DNA of 64,000 nt, taken from Salvelinus alpinus (Eukaryota > Chordata > Actinopteri > Salmoniformes > Salmonidae). A program made the translations under genes and the position numbers. The notes below the pieces were generated by a model. It saw only the letters and a program-made list of their open reading frames with translations, had not been told where the DNA came from and ran no database searches. The stretch is from positions 38,825,228 to 38,889,227 of the forward strand of contig NC_092115.1 of assembly GCF_045679555.1 (NCBI RefSeq), written 5' to 3'. Position 1 is the first letter of the stretch; each line of letters opens with the position of its first letter. Shown here piece by piece: positions 47,846 to 60,825 of the stretch.

Positions 47846-48247
47846 TTAAAGTGCTGTGCCCAGTTGATAATCCCCCCGACAATTGTCTCAAAACTGAACC
47901 TAAACTAGAGGCCTACTGAAATAAAATTCACACATATAACAACAGATGAGATAAATTAACTTGATGAGTGACTTGATGAGTGAGCGGAGGCGAATGATGC
48001 ATAATTATGTAATCACCAATTGTGAATGAAGAACAGGAGTCCAAGTTTTATCAGCCTACACTTGTCTACTTGGAGCACACAGTGAGAGCGTGCGTAATTT
48101 ACAAAATCTGAATGAAAATGACACAGGTGGTGGGGAAGAAATTAATCATGACCTCTCTTGATGATTATTCTTCTGATTCTGAGCCACAGCTTACACCTTC
48201 GAGGCCTATTGCACAAAAAGCTGACCACGCTACCACCATTTACATTT

Positions 48248-48475
48248 TTTTTATTGAACCTTTATTTAACTAGGCAAGTCAGTTAAGAACAAATTCTTAT
48301 TTACAATGACTTCCTACACTGGCCAAACGCAGACAACGCTGGGCCAATTGTGCGCCACCCTGTGGGACTCCCAAACACGGCCGGTTGTGATACAGCCTGG
48401 ATTCGAACCAGGGTGTCTGTAGTGACGCCTCCAGCACTGAGATGCAGTGCCTTAGACCTCGGCACCAAATGAAAC
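48248..48475 (-). repeat. tRNA-derived SINE, reverse orientation
   Basis: 'attgaacctttatttaacta' is the reverse of the 3' tail, and 'gattcgaaccagggtgtctg' with 'agatgcagtgccttagacc' is the reverse of the tRNA-like head with its B-box. It looks nearly complete at about 230 bases. Confidence 0.75.
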
Positions 48476-48589
48476 AGTGAGACAGGAGCGAGTACGGGAC
48501 AGCACCATTTGGATAGAACAAGCCTGTGACAATGGTACAGGCCGATTACAAGCACAAAATGTATGGGATAGCTTAGCCTACCTTTCTTT

Positions 48590-49540
48590 CAGCCTTGAGT
48601 CTTCTTGGGTATGACGCTACAAGCTTGGCATACCTGTATTTGGGGAGTTTCTTCCATTCTTCTCTGCAGATGCTCTCAAGTTCTGCCAGGTTGGATGGGG
48701 AGCGTCGCTGCACAGCTATTTTCAGGTCTCTCCAGAGACGTTCGATCGGATTCAAATCTGGGCCACTAAAGGACATTCAGAGACTTGTCCCGAAGCCACT
48801 CCTGCATTGTCTTGGCTGTGTGCTTAGGGTCGTTGTCCTGTTGGAAGGTGAACCTTCGCCCCAGTCTGAGGTCCTGAGCGCTATGGAGCACGTTTTCATC
48901 AAGGATCTCTCTGTACTTTGCTGCTTTCATCTTTCCTTCAAACCTGACTAGTCTCCCAGTTCATGCCGCTGAAAAACATCCCCACAGCATGATGCTGCCA
49001 CCACCATGCTTCATCGTAGAGATGTTGCCAGGTTTCCTCCAGACATAACATTTGGCATTCAGGCCAAAGAGTTCAATCTTGGTTTCATCAGACCAGAGAA
49101 TCTTGTTTCTCATGGTTTGAGAGTCCTTTAGGTGCCTTTTGGCATATTCCAAGCAGGCTGTCATGTGCCTTTTACCGAGGAGTGGCTTCCGTCTGGCCAC
49201 TCTACCATAAAGGCCTGATTGGTGGAGCGCTGCAGAGATGGTTGTCCTTCTGGAAGGTTCTCCCATCTCCACAGAGGAACTATGGAGCTCTGTCAGAGTT
49301 ACCATTGGGTTCTTGGTCACCTCAGTGACCAAGGCCCTTCTCCCCCGAATGCTCAGTTTGGCCGGGCGGCCAGCTCTAGAAAGTTCCAAACTTCTTCCAT
49401 TTAAGAATGACGTAGGCCACTGTTCTTGGAGACCTTCAACGCTGCAGACATTTTTTGGTACCCTTCTACAGACCTGTGCCTCGACACAATCCTTCCTCGG
49501 AGCTCTACAGATAATTCCTTCGACCTCACACAACCAACTT
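48590..49540 (-). mobile_element. Truncated Tc1-like transposon (same family as 20.6 kb)
   Basis: Minus-strand transposase fragments: 49404-48961 ([56 protein letters not shown]) and 48776-48573 (GPDLNPIERLWRDLKIAVQR). The frame is lost between them. Neither terminal inverted repeat is visible, so both ends are truncated. Confidence 0.85.
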
Positions 49541-50808
49541 ATTATTTTTTGCGATATATGAAATATAATAATTACACTGTTAGAATGTTGCAGTCAGAAT
49601 GACTGTTCATTAGCTTGAAGGGGGTCAAATAAAAGTGTTTTAATCACATGCTTCGTAAACAAGTAAACAAGGTGCTGACTAACAGTGAAATACTTACTTA
49701 CGGGCCCTTCCCAACAATGTAGAGAGAAAGAAAATAGAGAAATAATGAAAAGTAAAACACGTAATAATAAAAGTAATAATAAATACACAATGAGTAATGA
49801 TAAGTTATAGTATTAAAGCCCACATGCAGTCTTTTTTATTTTATTATTTATTGATTTTAAAATAATTGTGAAAATGCTATGCTATGTCTGATAAATCACT
49901 GTGTGTGTTTATTTCATTAAAATTACTCCAAATTTATTTCCCTGAGCCTCCTTTTGCTATTGAAATGTGGGTGTGTTGATACACATTTTATATATTTAAA
50001 TTCACAACCCTTATTGACGGATAGGGTCGTTTAGACTCTAGAGCCTACCCTGCCTACCCCTTAAAAGTAAGAGGATACATATGCTAATAAAAGATGACTG
50101 GTCATTGGTTAGAATAATCCGATCAGATTGTTATGTCATGATCTTGGCCAAAAACTCCATCCCACTTGAACAGGCTGAAATGACAGGATTTATTTTCAAA
50201 CAGCTCTTATACAAAAATAGCATTATCATCATTTTCACAATTCCCAAGTGTTATTCTGACCTCATAATTGTAGAAATGGAAAAACAGGAAAATACGTTTT
50301 TGACTGCAGTGCTGCAGTTATTTACAGTAACTTACTTTCACTGAGTTTACTAATGACAATGCTCTCACTTCAAATGATCCCATGACAAAGCCTGTGGTCT
50401 GGACACACCCCTTAGAGACAGGCTCTTTGCAGGCTAAATGTTATGGGTAGCAACAGTCAACCTGATTCCGCTGGTCTCCTCTTCATACACACACACACAC
50501 ACACAAACACATGTTCACACAAACACACACACACTGGTCACCTCCTCATGTTCTTACAGGACGCTCCCCTTGGCTGTGACTGTGCATGTGTGCCTTCCTG
50601 GAGCGAGTGTGTGGGTGTGAGTGTGTTCCGACAGAGGGATGAGTGAATGTGTGTCAGTTGACTGTCAGACCCTCACACCTGCCTAAACTTGCCCACAGGT
50701 TCTGCACTCTTAACATAGTCCGGTCAGGGAGGTGTGTCCTCACTACGGTATGTTCTGACTCGGATGGAGAGCTTATCCCATCTACCGCAACACCCTACAT
50801 CCTGTCTA

Positions 50809-50884
<76 letters not shown>

Positions 50885-51413
50885 GTTTTTAATCTGTACC
50901 TTCCCGCACAAGTCCCATGGAATGTCCTGTCACTACCACGACCAAGGATTCCACGGGTCACCATGGAGACCAAGGATTCCTGAGGTCTAGGGCAGGGCAG
51001 TCCCGGGTAGGTGTGATTTCACAGGTTGACTAACACATACTCAGACACACATAAATCCTATGCACACTTGGACTGTGAGTGTCTGATATATTTATTGTCT
51101 GCAACATTTGCTGATGAGTAGAGAACGATCTCTATCTCGAACGGACGGGGGGGATGGACAGACGGGAGGACGGACAGACCCCCCTCTAGTAAGACAAGAT
51201 AATCCCAAGCAGACGGTCACACATGATGTTCATATCACCTGCATTCCTCACAGCCTACCATGTGGGAGTGTGCGTTTGTGCATGTGAGCATATGTGTGTT
51301 TTACACTTAATCCGTAGAGTTAAGTAAACCTGGTCCCACAGAAAGATAATGTATAGAACTAACATAGTCCTAAATGCACATTAACATAGCCTTTCCACAT
51401 ATTATGGGACTGT
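49541..51413. other. Intergenic, fragmentary repeats
   Basis: 49625-49800 is a reverse LINE tail ('aatacttacttacgggccct'). 49830-50345 resembles a dispersed repeat with no frame. 50811-50882 is (CT)n. The remainder is unclassified. No exon is seen. Confidence 0.4.
50811..50882. repeat. (CT)n microsatellite
   Basis: 72 bases of CT, the second long CT array in the intergenic region. Confidence 0.95.
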
Positions 51414-51717
51414 TGTGGCAGGATTTTGGTGAGCCGTTATAACTTCTCAAGGGTTATGCTATTGTTCTTCGATGGACTGTGATGTTACGCCTTTCATAGA
51501 CTCATGTTATGTCTGCACCCTAACACAAGGCCATTGTGTTCTGGAACTGTTGCTTGTATCAAATAACTGTTGTGTAAACAATATGATTGTGTTATCACCT
51601 CCCACTATATAAGGGACATGTAACCATTTATGCTTTGAGTTCTTCCCTATGAAATCAGAGATAGATCTCCCTCGCATAAATAGTCTCTGCCTTAATGTCT
51701 GGAGCGAGTTTGCCACA
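51414..51717 (+). mobile_element. Possible solo LTR
   Basis: The segment starts TGTGGCA and ends TGCCACA, a perfect inverted TG...CA pair. It has a TATATAA box at 51606-51612 and an ATAAA word near 51677, in the order promoter then poly(A) expected of an LTR. No flanking gag/pol or second LTR is seen, and no clear target duplication. It could also be chance. Confidence 0.35.
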
Positions 51718-52104
51718 GTAGAACATTGCAGTGAATTGGAATGTCTGTTCTATTTGGCCCTAATTCTATAGCTGGTGCCCCTCCATATAGGGAGAACTGT
51801 GTGCCTCCTCCTGCCCAGAGCAGCTGTCTCTGCCCACTGAGACGGGGAACATCCTCTGTTAATCCTCCCCCTGTCATTTGGAGCTTAGACACACGTGGCC
51901 AGGGTCTGTCATATGGATCATATGGAGCTTAGGCATGCAGTATGCAGAATGCCCAGAGCTTATGCACAACTGTACATTCATCCCAGGGTGTGAGAACAAC
52001 ATATGCTTACCCATACCACCGAGTGGGCCAGTGGAGTCGGTGATGAGCTCACAACAACATGGTTGTACCCCAAGGTTGTGACCCAACTAAGGACAAAATC
52101 ATAA
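51718..52104. other. Intergenic, unclassified
   Basis: No gene or repeat family recognised. Contains a duplicated 'catatgga(t/g)' motif near 51910-51925. Confidence 0.35.
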
Positions 52105-53115
52105 CCTAGTACTAGTCTGTGACCCTAGACGAACTGGTCTTGACCCACCTTGAGTAAACACTTCTCCACACTTGAGCAATGACTGACACGCCCCAAAGTT
52201 CTTGTGAATCTCTGGATCCTCGACTTCCTGGTGGGCCGCCCCCAGGTGGTGAGGGTAGGCAACAACACATCCACCACGTTGACCCTCCTCCTGTACTCCC
52301 TGGTCACCCACGACTGCTTGGCCGCGCACGACTCCAACACCATCATTAAGTTTGCCGATGACACAGCGGTGGTAGGTGGCCTGATCACCGACGATGATAA
52401 GACAGCCTATAGGGAGGAGGTCAGAGACCTGGCAGTGTTGCCGGGACAACAGCCCCTCCCTCAACGTCAGCAAATCAAAGGAGGTGATCGTGGAATACAG
52501 GAAAAGGAGGGGCATGTATGCCTCCATTCACATCGACAGGGCTGAAGTGGAGTGGGTCGGGAGCATCGACTTAATCAGTGTCCACATCGCTGAGGATCTG
52601 GGACCAAAAGGCTCCAGAACAGCTTCTACCCCCAAGCCATAAGACTAGAGAACAGTTCATCAAATGGCCACACAGACTATTTGTATTGACTGCCTTTTAT
52701 ATTTTGCACTGACTCCCTTACACTGGCTCTATGCATACTCACTACCCACACATACTACACTGACACTCCAACACACACACATATTGACACCACACACACT
52801 CACACAGACGCACTTTCACATACGCTGCTGCTACTCTGTTTATTATCTATCCTGATTGCCTAATCACCTTTTACCCCTACCTACATGTACATTTACCTCA
52901 ACTACCTCGTACCCCTGCATATTGACTCTGTACTGGTACTCCTTGTATATAGTCTCGTTATTGTTACTTTGTGTTACTATTTACTTTTTTATTTAGCTTC
53001 TTTTTTTAAAAACTTTCTAACTCTGCATTGTTGAGAAAGGGCTCGTAAGTAAGCATTTCACAGTAAAGTCTACACCTGTTGTATTCGGCGTGTGTGACAA
53101 ATAAAATGTGATTTG
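52105..53115 (+). mobile_element. 5'-truncated LINE (CR1/L2-like), + strand
   Basis: 52204-52545 encodes the RT palm: 'ILDFLVGRPQVVRVGNNTST', then the catalytic KFADDTAVVGG, and 'DKTAYREEVRDL'; frame shifts near 52440. The 3' end at 53080-53115 is 'tgtgacaaataaaatgtgat'. It belongs to the same clade as the minus-strand LINE at 33.6-34.9 kb. It is non-functional. Confidence 0.85.
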
Positions 53116-55034
<1,919 letters not shown>

Positions 55035-55591
55035 CACTGAGTGTACAAAATATTAAGAACACCTGCTCTTTCCATGACCCAGACTGACCAGGTGAATCCA
55101 GGTGAAATCTATGATCCATTATTGATGTAATTTCTTAAATACACTTCAATCAGTGTAGATGAAGGCGAGGAGACAGGTTAAAGAAGGATTTTTAAACCTT
55201 GAGACAATTGAGACATGGATTGTGTATGTGTGCCATTCAGAGGGTGAATGGGCAAGATAAAATATTTAAGTGCCTTTGAACAGGGTATGATAGTAGGTGC
55301 CAGGCGCACTGGTTTGCGTCAAGAACTGCAACGCTGCTGGGGTTTTCACACTCAACAGTTTCCGTGTGTATCAAGAATGGTCCACCACCCAAAGGACATC
55401 CAGACAACTTGACACAGCGGTGGGAAGCTTAGGAGTCAACATGGGCCAGCATCCCTGTGGAACGCTTTCGAACACCTTGTAGAGTCCATGGCCCGACTAA
55501 TTGAGGCTGTTCTGAGGGCAAAGGTGTGTGTGTGGGTGGGAGGGGGGACTCAATATTAGGAAGGTCTACTTAATGTTTTGTACACTCAGTG
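55035..55591 (+). mobile_element. Short Tc1-derived element, copy A
   Basis: Ends 'cactgagtgtacaaaatatt' and 'aatgttttgtacactcagtg' are inverted repeats. It is about 557 bases, without transposase. Same orientation as the 56.35-kb copy and opposite to the 30.0-kb copy. Confidence 0.85.
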
Positions 55592-55595
55592 TATA

Positions 55596-55632
<37 letters not shown>

Positions 55633-56346
55633 GGTAAGGTAAGATGTCCCTGATCTGTTATTCAGCAATACAGTAAGCTCTGGTTGGATAGTCTCTGAAC
55701 ACACTTCTAATGCTTTATCAAAGCCACCTGGGACCAGAAGAGAGAACAGAAGGATGCACCCACAGCCTCTCAACTATTCCAGGAATTTGCCCTGCAATAG
55801 ATTCTTGGTGTTTCTGGGTAACTGTAAAGATTGATTTGAAACATACGTTTGGCTTACACAACTTTGCTTTGATAATATAGTAGCAGTAAACTTTTCCTAA
55901 ACAACACACTGTAGGGAGGGAACAGCCAGAACTGGGTTTGAACCAGCGGCCCTGTGGAAATATGGTGAGTGCACGACCACATGCCAAGATCCTGACATGT
56001 TGGTAGAAGCTGTGGCACACACACAGTTGTCAATGTCACTCCTTCACACTCAGTGTGGAGCATAAATAGCAGTGCAGTGCCATCTACTGGCCAGTTACGT
56101 GCCTTAACAGGTACAGTAGTCCTAAACGCATCCCCATGACTCAACACTGATGTGAAGGCAACGACCTGGAACTAGACAATTGATGATCAATTCCTGGTGG
56201 GCATCCACCTTGTTGCTTTCACCTAGCCTGTGTTTTCAGATCAAGGCAGATGAAGAAGAGGAAGCAACTTTAGACTATTGAGACGCAGCCTAGACTCAAC
56301 ACTGTCTATGCCCCACTTGCTGTTACTGTTGTTGATCATGATTTAC
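55592..56346. other. Spacer between two Tc1-derived copies
   Basis: A short TG run (55600-55630) is followed by about 700 unclassified bases with no exon. Confidence 0.4.
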
Positions 56347-56882
56347 ACACAGAGTATACACAACATTAAGAACACCTGCTTTTTCCATGACATAGACTGA
56401 CCAGGTGAATCCAGGTGAAAGCTACGATCCCTTATTGATGTCACTAGTTAAATCCACATCAATCAGTGTAGATGAAGGGGAGGAAACAGGTTAAAGAAGG
56501 ACTTTTAAGCTTTGAGACAATTGAGACATTGATTGTGTATGTGTGCCATTCAGAGGGTGAACGGGCAAGACAAAATATGTAAGTGCCTTTGAACTGGGTA
56601 TGGTAGTAGGTGCCAGGCACACCGGTTTGAGAGTGTCAAGAACTGCAACACTGGGTTTTTCCACGCTCAACAGTTTCCCGTGTGTATCGAGAATGGTCCA
56701 CCAGCCAAAGGACATCCAGCTAACTTGACACAACCGTGGGAAGCATTGGAGTCAACATGGGCCAGCATCCCTGTGGAACACTTTTGACACCTTATCGAGT
56801 CCATGACCCAACGAATGGAGGCTGTTCTTGGGGGTGAAACTCAATATTAGGAAGCTCTTGCTAATGTTTTGTACACTCAGTG
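56347..56882 (+). mobile_element. Short Tc1-derived element, copy B
   Basis: Homologous along its length to 55035-55591 ('ttaagaacacctgctttttc' to 'taatgttttgtacactcagt'). The termini are slightly degraded on the left. It lies 0.8 kb upstream of the dlx start codon. Confidence 0.85.
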
Positions 56883-57696
56883 TATTTACAGTCGAGTAGG
56901 TGGTAAGACATAATGCGTGGTGGGCACACACAGAGTGTAAATATACCCCCTGTCAGCTCAGTCAGCTGTAATGGTTGTTTTGCTCACCTGTGTGGGTGAG
57001 CACTGGCGCCATCGGTAATTATCAAGCGTGTACAGGGTGGGGAAGTGTTTGGCGGCTTGTAGCAGTATCACACGAAGACCGCCAGATGCCGCCGTCACCT
57101 CTCGCCCACCTGAAGGTGAGTTCGAGCGGAGAGCGCTCTACAAATATCCAAAGCCTTCAACATTATTTGCGTGAAAAAGTTAACGTTATCCATTCCTATT
57201 TCCCCCCCCCCCCCCCCAAAGAAATGAATAAATATAAAACATTTGTCAATATAGACTGTATGATAAGGGTTTTGAAGACGAGGTGCACAAGGTGTCACAC
57301 TGTCAAGGAGATTTTTCTTTGGCTTCTTGCCCACCCGTCTCATGTCACACCAGACTAGTCATACCACAGACCGTCTCATCCAGACGAGCAGACACCTGAA
57401 GCTTCACTCATTCCGGGTCCTGGATACCAGAAGATGACACCACTCAACCACATACAGGCTACAGTGTGGACTAAAAACAGAAGAGCGGTTTATTTATTAT
57501 TTACAATTCGGGCAATCACAATAACTTTGGGCAATCTGATCAATTTATGAAGGGGAGGCAATCAATGGAGACTTGAACATTGGAGAACAACATTTTGAAT
57601 CGAATTATCCTTGGAGGACTATTATCCTAGTAGGCAATTATTCGCGCAGGTTTGCATAGGGATATGGTGCCATAACTTTAGACTGTTGCCACAGCT
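56883..57696 (+). promoter_or_regulatory. Probable dlx2b promoter and 5' UTR
   Basis: The 0.8 kb before the dlx start codon is free of recognised transposons. It contains a poly-C tract (57205-57218) and AT-rich sequence at 57480-57540. No TATA box can be assigned. An in-frame stop at 57679-57681 shows that the frame does not extend upstream, so the ATG at 57697 is the first available. Confidence 0.4.
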
Positions 57697-60600
57697 ATGC
57701 AATCAACTCACTACAGCATGCACGAATCACAGGAATCTCCAACTTTACCGAGTTCAACCGCCACAGGGGGCAATTTCTTCCCTGACCAAATGCATCAGCT
57801 CGAGTTCGAAGTCAATTCGTTTCTTCCCGGTGATGGTTATAATGGTAATAACGGGCACTACAGTCCCGAGATTTATGAGTTTGGGTTCCCGAACTCTTAC
57901 GATTGTTATGGATCATATACGGGCTCTTCATCTCTCACCACGGACACAGGTGCGTAACGTGATTTATATCTATTGTATAATCGAGCCTGTTTATTCCAGT
58001 GTGGCTGTGCCCATGATCACTGAATGTCACCGTTTTCTGCTCCCAAGTTTGTATGCATTAATTACGCACAGGCACATGCAAACCTGACAGCTAATGGGCA
58101 ATACACTCCTTTTTAGAAGACGAACATAAAGCTATTTGTTCTTTCTCACAGAAAGATGAGAAGGATCCAGATGTCAGAATGGTACATATTGATCATTAAA
58201 TTACACTGTCTCCTCCAAAATGTGGATATATTAATAACAGGCAATTAAGCACATCCACACGTGAGAGCAAGGCAGCAGTGAATTAAGTGGAGAGGGCAGA
58301 ACAGTTAGAAAGTCAAAGCCAAAACTCTCCTTTAATGACTAGCCTATACTTTTCATTTTAGTAGCCTATGATGTGGCAATTTCTGTACTTTTCAGAAACA
58401 TTGTGTTGGTTCTTTATGCCAGGTTTTGTTTTAAACCTAGTGCACAGGCTACATTGTGAAAATCAATGATAGGCTTATCTCTCGTGAACAGACCAAATAA
58501 CACAATATTTTAGTTCTGGGTTAACCAAGATTAATGACAGGCCTGCTAATGATCATACACATTTTCTCAGCGAAAGAGAAGGAGACAGAAGTCAGAATGG
58601 TAAAGGGAAATCCAAAGAAAGTCCGGAAGCCTAGAACGATCTACTCCAGCCTGCAGCTGTGTGTGCTCCAGAGCAGATTCCGAATGAGGCAGTATCTGGC
58701 GCTACCTGAACGCGCGGAGATCGCCGCGTCACTGGGACTCACACAAACACAGGTGCGCTATGTTCGTTTTCTGACCATGATGGAGGATTTTAAATAGTAT
58801 TATTTTAATTAAGTTAAATGTATTTCATACAGTTGAAGTCGGAAGTTTACATACACCTTAGCCAAATACATTTAAACTCAGTTTTTCACAATTCCTGACA
58901 TTTACTCCTAGTAAAAATTCCCTGTCTTAGGTCAGTTAGGATCACCACTTCATTTTAAGAATGTGAAATGTCAGAATAATAGTAGAGAGAATGATTTATT
59001 TCAGCTTTTATTTCTTTCATCACATTCCCAGTGGGTCAGAAGTTTACATACACTCAATTAGTATTTGGTAGCATTGCCTTAAAATTGTTTAACTTGGGTC
59101 AAACGTGTCGGGTAGCCTTCCAAAAGCTTCCCACAATAAGTTGGGTGAATTTTGGCCGATTCCTCCCGACAGCTCTGGTGTAACTGAGTCAGGTTAGTAG
59201 GCCTCCTTGCTCGCACATGCTTTTTCAGTTCTGCCCACACATTTTCTATGGGACTGAGGTCAGGGCTTTGTGATAGCCATTCCAATACCTTGACTTTGTT
59301 GTCCTGAAGCCATTTTGCCACAACTTTGGAAGTATGCGTGGGGTCATTTGGAAGACCCATTTGCGACCAAGCTTTAATTCCTGACTGATGTCTTGAGATG
59401 TTGCTTCAATATATCCACATAATTTTCCTTCCTCATGACACCATCTATTGTGTGAAGTGCACCAGTCCCTCCTGCAGCAAAGCACCCCCACAACATGATG
59501 CCGCCACCCCCATGCTTCACGGTTGGGATGGTGTTCTTCGGTTTGCACGCCTCCCCCTTTTTCCTCCAAACATAACGATGGTCATTATGGCCAAACAGTT
59601 CTATTTTTGTTTCATCAGACCAGAGGACATTTCTCCAAAAAGTATGATCTTTGTCCCCATGTGCAGTTGCAAACCGTAGTCTGGCTTTTTTATGGCGGTT
59701 TTGGAGCAGTGGCCTTTCAGGTTGTCGACATAGAACTCGTTTTACTGTGGATATAGATACTTTTGTACCTGTTCCCTCCAGCATATTCACACGGTCCTTT
59801 GCTGTTGTTCTGGGATTGATTTGCACTTTTCGCACCAAAGTACGTTCATCTCTAGGAGACAGAACGCATCTCCTTCCTGAGCGGTATGACGGCTGCGTGG
59901 TCCCATGGTGTTTATACTTGCGTACTATTGTTTGTACAGATGAACGTGGTACCTTCAGGCGTTTGGAAATTGCTCCCAATGATGAACCAGACCTGTGGAT
60001 GTCCACAATTATTTTTTCTGAGGTCTTGGCTGATTGCGTTTGATTTTCCCATGATGTCAAGCAAAGAGGCACTGAGTTTGAAGGTAGGCCTAAAAAAATA
60101 CATCCACAGGTACACCTCCAATTGACTCAAATAATGTCAGTTAGCCTATCAGAAGCTTCTAAAGCTATGACATCATTTTCTGGAATTTTCCAAGCTGTTT
60201 AAAGGCACAGTCAACTTAGTAAACTTCTGACCAACTGGAATTGTGATACAGTGAATTATAAGTGAAATAATCTGTCTGTAAACAATTGTTGGGAAAATGA
60301 CTTGTGTCATGCACAAAGTAGATGTCCTAACCGACTTGCGAAAACTATAATATGTTAACAAGAAATTTGTGGAGTGGTTGAAAAACGAGTTTTAATGACT
60401 CCAACCTAAGTGTATGTAAACTTTCGACTTCAACTGTATGTAGGTGCACTGTATATAAGTGTAATATCCTTGCTGGAGATGTAAGGTACTTGACTGGAGG
60501 TAGCAGTGCGCTTGTACATATGATGGGAACTTCAAACATCACCTATACTTCTGCATGTCTACTCCTCTCCCAGGTAAAGATCTGGTTCCAGAACCGTCGC

Positions 60601-60825
60601 TCCAAGTTGAAGAAGCTGTGGAGAAACGGGCAGATGCCACCAGGACAGCAGGTGACTCCCCTCGGTCCAGCAGCGGTGCAGAATCACAGGATTACAGAGA
60701 TAAGCAAAGAGCGGGACTTTATGCCTCCGAACACAAGCGCCCCATCATTTTACAGTAGCTACTCTTGGTACTCATCTGACTGTGGCACTCTCCCAGCTGA
60801 ATCCAGTACTACATCAGCAATCTAA
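57697..60825 (+). CDS. dlx2b: Distal-less-type homeobox transcription factor (Dlx2b-like)
   Basis: Three exons, 57697-57949, 58571-58752 and 60574-60825, join in phase to 228 residues. Exon 1 has the Dlx '[13 protein letters not shown]' motif near residue 10. The homeodomain is residues 102-161: [10 protein letters not shown] starts it, exon 2 ends LGLTQTQ, exon 3 opens [16 protein letters not shown]. Recognition-helix residues I47, Q50, N51 and R53 are kept. Against the Dlx consensus as I recall it, changes are F11L, A14C, A15V, R18S, Q21R, K22M, T23R, L34I and F56L. The protein is short for Dlx2 and lacks the usual MTGVFDS-type start. Dlx proteins bind TAAT-core DNA in forebrain and branchial-arch patterning. 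The dlx2b call rests on QESPTLP plus the neighbours metap1d and itga6; dlx3/4-type remains possible. No dlx1 partner is visible downstream. Confidence 0.8.
57950..58570. other. dlx2b intron 1
   Basis: A 621-base intron with donor GTGCGT and acceptor TTCTCAG. It looks single-copy and contains no recognised element. Confidence 0.6.
58830..60436 (-). mobile_element. Tc1 transposon (Sleeping Beauty-related family) inside the dlx2b homeobox intron
   Basis: Ends 'cagttgaagtcggaagttta' and 'taaactttcgacttcaactg' with TA on both sides (58828-58829; 60437-60438). The element is about 1.6 kb and fills most of the intron 58753-60573, which splits the homeodomain between residues 44 and 45. Inner copies of the 'gtcagaagtttacatacact' repeat mark the IR/DR-type termini. 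Confidence 0.95.
59079..60072 (-). pseudogene. Broken Tc1 transposase (intronic)
   Basis: One frame runs 60072-59374 with the helix-turn-helix region ([20 protein letters not shown]), GRR-like linker and first catalytic Asp ([14 protein letters not shown]). It is then lost near 59380. The second catalytic block reads [10 protein letters not shown]: compared with its relatives, 7 bases including the codon for the catalytic Asp are missing. The C-terminus continues from 59360 ([12 protein letters not shown], with the catalytic Glu) to 59079. The frameshift and the missing Asp both make it inactive. Confidence 0.85.

Noticed and set aside
48360-48475. tRNA gene
   Set aside because: B-box-like GGTTCGAATCC is present in reverse, but the cloverleaf is incomplete and it is fused to a retroelement tail: a tRNA-derived SINE.
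57697-60825. dlx copy as a pseudogene
   Set aside because: Despite divergence, all three exons are open, phases match, donor and acceptor sites are canonical, and DNA-contact residues are intact.
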